From an uncultured Mycoplasmatota bacterium (GTDB taxonomy: Bacteria > Bacillota_I > Bacilli_A > RF39 > UBA660): a stretch of 15,617 nt of DNA. The position numbers and the translations under genes were made by a program. This document shows positions 13,053-15,617 of the stretch, piece by piece. The stretch is from the NCBI GenBank assembly GCA_947572405.1, contig CANPBV010000031.1, positions 1-15,617 on the forward strand, given 5' to 3'. Below the pieces are notes generated by a model. The model was given only the letters and a program-made list of their open reading frames with translations, made no database searches and had not been told where the DNA came from. Numbering within the stretch: the first letter of the stretch is position 1; every line of letters starts with the position of its first letter.

Positions 13053-13506
13053 TGTCATGAGACTTTTAGACCAAAAGAAAATTCCATATAAACATTATTC
13101 TTATATAGGAACAGGAGCAATGAGTGGTGTAGAAGTAGCAAATGTCTTAAATGAAGATGTCGCGCATGTTTTTAAAACTCTTGTAACGACATCCAAAAGT
13201 AAAAAGAATTATGTATTTATGATACCAGTTGCAGAAGAATTAGATTTAAAAAAAGCAGCAAAAGCAGTAGGAGAAAAAAGTATTGAAATGGTTCAATCCA
13301 AAGATTTATTAGGATTAACAGGATACATCCATGGAGGTTGTTCTCCGATTGGAATGAAAAAACAATTTGAAACGGTCATTGATAGTTCAGCACAAAATCA
13401 TGAAACAATTATTTTTAGTGGTGGAAAGATAGGCTATCAAATAGAATTATCATTAGATTTATTAAAGAAAGTAATTCCTTCTAAAATAGATAATATTATT
13501 GTTTAG
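13036..13506 (+). CDS. ybaK: Cys-tRNA(Pro) deacylase, YbaK/EbsC family (156 aa)
   Basis: YbaK/EbsC trans-editing enzymes hydrolyse Cys-tRNA(Pro) mischarged by prolyl-tRNA synthetase. The family's marks are present: TNVMRLLDQKKIPY near the start, DVAHVFKTLV with the key Lys47, and TGYIHGGCSPIGMKK (95-109). Length is normal. The start at 13036 overlaps the previous gene and has no strong ribosome site of its own, consistent with coupling; a downstream ATG at 13057 would remove the conserved TNxMRxLD. It converges with clpP across the terminator at 13618. Specificity among related INS-superfamily deacylases (Cys, Ala, Pro) is inferred from the family. Confidence 0.9.
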   Translation: MEEKTNVMRLLDQKKIPYKHYSYIGTGAMSGVEVANVLNEDVAHVFKTLVTTSKSKKNYVFMIPVAEELDLKKAAKAVGEKSIEMVQSKDLLGLTGYIHGGCSPIGMKKQFETVIDSSAQNHETIIFSGGKIGYQIELSLDLLKKVIPSKIDNIIV

Positions 13507-13617
13507 TTAAGCCTCTATTATATGATTAAGGATAAAGACATGAAACAAAAAGGAGAGATCAATCAAGTTCTTAAATTATCCTACTAGCAATTTGGGATAG
13601 CGCTTATATTTATATAA

Positions 13618-13654
13618 AAAGGCATACTCTTATCGTGAAGTAGAGTATGCCTTT
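13618..13654. terminator. Bidirectional terminator between ybaK and clpP
   Basis: A perfect 13-bp stem AAAGGCATACTCT/AGAGTATGCCTTT with an 11-nt loop. It is flanked by A5 on the left (T5 when read from the minus strand) and T3 on the right. It serves the convergent genes on both sides, more strongly for clpP. Confidence 0.85.
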
Positions 13655-13734
13655 ACTATATTATTTTTACAAAGCTATATTTATTTTTATGTAATTTTAG
13701 TGGTGTATACAAAACACTTTAGAATCATCCTGTC

Positions 13735-14316
13735 TTATTTTTCGTTTCCTAGAATTTTATCAATAATTCCATAATTTAATGCTTCCTCGGCAGAAAGAAA
13801 ATAATCTCTTTCTGTATCTGCTTCTACAGTTTTTAAATCCTTCCCAGTATTTTTAGATAAAATTTGATTTAATTTCTCCCTTAATTTCAAAATACGCTCG
13901 GCAGCAATTTTAATTTCCGTTGCTTGTCCTTGTGCTCCACCTAATGGTTGATGAATCATAACTTCACTATTTGGCAGACAATAACGTTTTCCTTTTGTGC
14001 CACTAGAGAGTAAAAAGGCAGCCATGCTAGCACTCATTCCAATACAAATTGTAGATACATCGCTTTCAATAAAATTCATAGTATCATAAATTGCCATACC
14101 AGCTGTGACGCTTCCACCAGGAGAATTAATATAAATACTAATATCATTGTGATTTAAGGAATCCAGGTATAAAAGTTCTGCCACAACGGAGTTAGCATTA
14201 TTATCATCAATTTCTCCGCTTAAAACAATAATACGATCTTTTAATAATCTAGAATAAATATCATAAACACGTTCACCATTGCTACTTCTTTCAATTACTG
14301 TCGGTATTAATCCCAT
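13735..14316 (-). CDS. clpP: ATP-dependent Clp protease proteolytic subunit ClpP (193 aa)
   Basis: ClpP forms a double-heptamer serine protease chamber fed by Clp ATPases in the cytoplasm. The start MGLIPTVIERSSNGERVYDI is the usual bacterial N-terminus. The catalytic triad is complete: Ser97 (GMSASMAAF), His122 (VMIHQPLGG) and Asp171 (TERDYF). NSPGGSVTAGM is the oxyanion-loop region. Length is typical. I chose the ATG at 14316 rather than the in-frame one at 14355 because AGAGGAGG lies 6 nt upstream (14330-14323) and the extra 13 residues are not family-like. No CtsR box is visible. A possible promoter has TTGTCA on the minus strand near 14381, overlapping the -35 of the divergent kinase gene. 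Confidence 0.96.
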   Translation of the reverse strand: MGLIPTVIERSSNGERVYDIYSRLLKDRIIVLSGEIDDNNANSVVAELLYLDSLNHNDISIYINSPGGSVTAGMAIYDTMNFIESDVSTICIGMSASMAAFLLSSGTKGKRYCLPNSEVMIHQPLGGAQGQATEIKIAAERILKLREKLNQILSKNTGKDLKTVEADTERDYFLSAEEALNYGIIDKILGNEK

Positions 14317-14322
14317 AAAATT

Positions 14323-14330
14323 CCTCCTCT
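14323..14330 (-). promoter_or_regulatory. Ribosome site fixing the clpP start
   Basis: AGAGGAGG on the minus strand, 6 nt before the ATG at 14316. It lies inside the longer frame starting at 14355, so that upstream start is unlikely. Confidence 0.85.
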
Positions 14331-14374
14331 TTAATATTGTAGAATTTAAAAGCATAAAATATACAATAAAAGAT

Positions 14375-14403
14375 GTGACAAAATATTTATTTTTTGGTAA
14401 AAT
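14375..14403 (+). promoter_or_regulatory. Promoter of the nucleoside kinase gene
   Basis: GTGACA (14375-14380), 17 bp, then TAAAAT (14398-14403) preceded by TGG (extended -10). The -35 overlaps a minus-strand TTGTCA that may serve clpP, so the two promoters could compete. Confidence 0.7.
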
Positions 14404-14428
14404 GTAGATATAGAATAAGAGGGATAGA

Positions 14429-15617
14429 ATGGAAAAAGTTATTAAAGTTAATTATCAGAATAAAGAAACAAAAGAATTTATTAATGAGACAACTTTATTA
14501 GAAATTAGTGAAAGTTTTAAAAAATATTATAATTATCCAATATTGATTGCAAACGTAAATAATGACTTAGTAGAGCTCAGCGAAAAAGTAACTGGAAAAT
14601 GTAAAGTAGACTTTTACGATCGAAGTAGTTCAGTAGGAAGATCCGTTTATGAAAGAAGTGCTTGTCTCATGTTGATAGTAGCTACAAAAAAGGTACTTGG
14701 CGAAGTAGCAGAGTTATATGTAGAACATTCTATGGATAATGGCATTTTTTGTAGAATTAAAGGAGTTTCTTTTGACAAGCCAGTAATGAAAAAAATTGAA
14801 GAAACGATGAGAGAAATTAGCAAACAAGATTTGCATTTTTCTAAAATCTCAGTATCTAGAATTGATGCAATTAACTATTTTAGAAAAAAACATCAAATGG
14901 ATAAAGTGAGAGTATTAAAATATATTAGTAATACATATGTAAATTTATATCGTTTAGATGATGTGTATGATTATTTCTTTGGTGAGATGGCGTATAGTAC
15001 AAGTCAAATTGATGAGTTCAAATTAACTTTTATTAAAGATAACGGATTTATTTTAAGCTTGCCAACAATTGCAAATCCAGAATGTACATTAGATTATGTA
15101 CACCATTCTATGGTATTTAATAGCTTTTTAGAATATACAGAGTGGGGAAATACAGTTGGTATTAGTGATGCTGCAGATTTGAATGAAATTGTTTCCAAAG
15201 GAAGGTATAATGAAGTAATCCGCCTTTCTGAAGCATATTACGAAAGCCAACTGATCAGAATTGCAGATAAAATATATGATAATAAGAAAAATATCAAGAT
15301 GGTGTTATTAGCGGGTCCCTCATCTAGTGGAAAGACAACAACTGCGAAAAAGTTATGTGTCTATTTACAAAGTAAGGGTTTTAAGACACATATAATTTCA
15401 ATTGATGATTATTTCTTATCAAGAGAAAATACACCAAAAAATGAGTTTGGAGAATATGATTTTGAATCCATTAGGGCAATTGATACAAATTTGTTTAATA
15501 AACATTTAACAGATTTGTTGGCTGGGGAAAAAGTGTTATTGCCAGAATACAATTTTATTACAGGCAAAAAAGAATTTCATAAGAATTACTTACAATTAGG
15601 GGAAAATGATATCATTG
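14429..15617 (+). CDS. TGS-domain nucleoside (uridine) kinase-like protein, 3' end outside window
   Basis: The first 396 codons of a protein that families place at about 550 residues. The N-terminal ~60 residues look like a TGS domain; the next part (VEHSMDNGIFCRI near 107-119) resembles the ThrRS-type second domain. The P-loop is GPSSSGKTTTAKK (296-308), and DDYFLSRENTPKNEFGEYDF further on is the uridine/phosphoribulokinase-type substrate region, then LPEYNFITGKKEF. This architecture is the widespread Bacillota nucleoside kinase with TGS and uridine kinase domains. AGAGGG lies 7 nt before the ATG. It is divergent from clpP. It likely phosphorylates a nucleoside using NTP, but the exact substrate is not certain. 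Confidence 0.88.
   Translation, partial: MEKVIKVNYQNKETKEFINETTLLEISESFKKYYNYPILIANVNNDLVELSEKVTGKCKVDFYDRSSSVGRSVYERSACLMLIVATKKVLGEVAELYVEHSMDNGIFCRIKGVSFDKPVMKKIEETMREISKQDLHFSKISVSRIDAINYFRKKHQMDKVRVLKYISNTYVNLYRLDDVYDYFFGEMAYSTSQIDEFKLTFIKDNGFILSLPTIANPECTLDYVHHSMVFNSFLEYTEWGNTVGISDAADLNEIVSKGRYNEVIRLSEAYYESQLIRIADKIYDNKKNIKMVLLAGPSSSGKTTTAKKLCVYLQSKGFKTHIISIDDYFLSRENTPKNEFGEYDFESIRAIDTNLFNKHLTDLLAGEKVLLPEYNFITGKKEFHKNYLQLGENDII

Noticed and set aside
13541..13588. 15-codon frame MKQKGEINQVLKLSY after ybaK
   Set aside because: Very short, weak ribosome site, not recognised; could be a scrap but nothing supports it.

Overview
The window is very AT-rich DNA with strong GGAGG-type ribosome binding sites, sigma-A-like promoters, TGA used as an ordinary stop codon, and housekeeping genes of Bacillota type (clpP, ybaK/ebsC, a TGS-domain nucleoside kinase). 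A dockerin-bearing M6 peptidase and a cadherin-like surface protein point to a gut commensal of the Bacilli/Erysipelotrichia/Clostridia sphere. I cannot name a genus from sequence alone.

Left part (1-3240), accessory and gene-poor. It holds two paralogous loci (about 73-403 and 1824-2156) that look like type I toxin-antitoxin modules. In each, a 29-30 residue hydrophobic peptide on the minus strand is opposed by a convergent plus-strand RNA of about 115 nt. The two loci differ in sequence but keep the same promoter layout, 5' hairpin, internal hairpin, terminator, Shine-Dalgarno-hiding hairpin and antisense/5'-UTR pairing, with compensatory changes. This is the strongest candidate here for an undescribed system. 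Around them lie a 22-bp repeat array with TTGCA every 11 bp, a second 22-bp array with phased A6 tracts just upstream of one antisense promoter, two long palindromes, two unknown small genes, the C-terminal scrap of an endonuclease/exonuclease/phosphatase-family gene, and two unexplained candidate structured RNAs.

Middle part (3173-10330). A probable operon encodes a two-domain HMA-like protein, a TraB/GumN-type lipoprotein and an ATP-grasp protein (R2K/DUF4343-like). After a terminator come two surface genes: a membrane-anchored protein with a cadherin-like domain, and a 1053-residue secreted M6-type zinc metallopeptidase with GLUG-like repeats, a Big2 domain and a C-terminal dockerin. A MITE-like element of about 104 bp, with matching inverted ends and an 8-9 bp target duplication, sits between them. 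Removing it in silico restores a basic cytoplasmic tail to the first protein and a 17-nt overlap with the peptidase gene, so the two were probably once translationally coupled.

Right part (10362-15617), conserved backbone. There is a two-gene operon of zinc-ribbon membrane proteins, a DUF4186-like pseudogene with one nonsense codon, an overlapping pair (MazG/PRA-PH-like pyrophosphohydrolase and YbaK/EbsC deacylase), convergent clpP, and divergently from clpP a TGS-domain nucleoside (uridine) kinase running off the end of the window.
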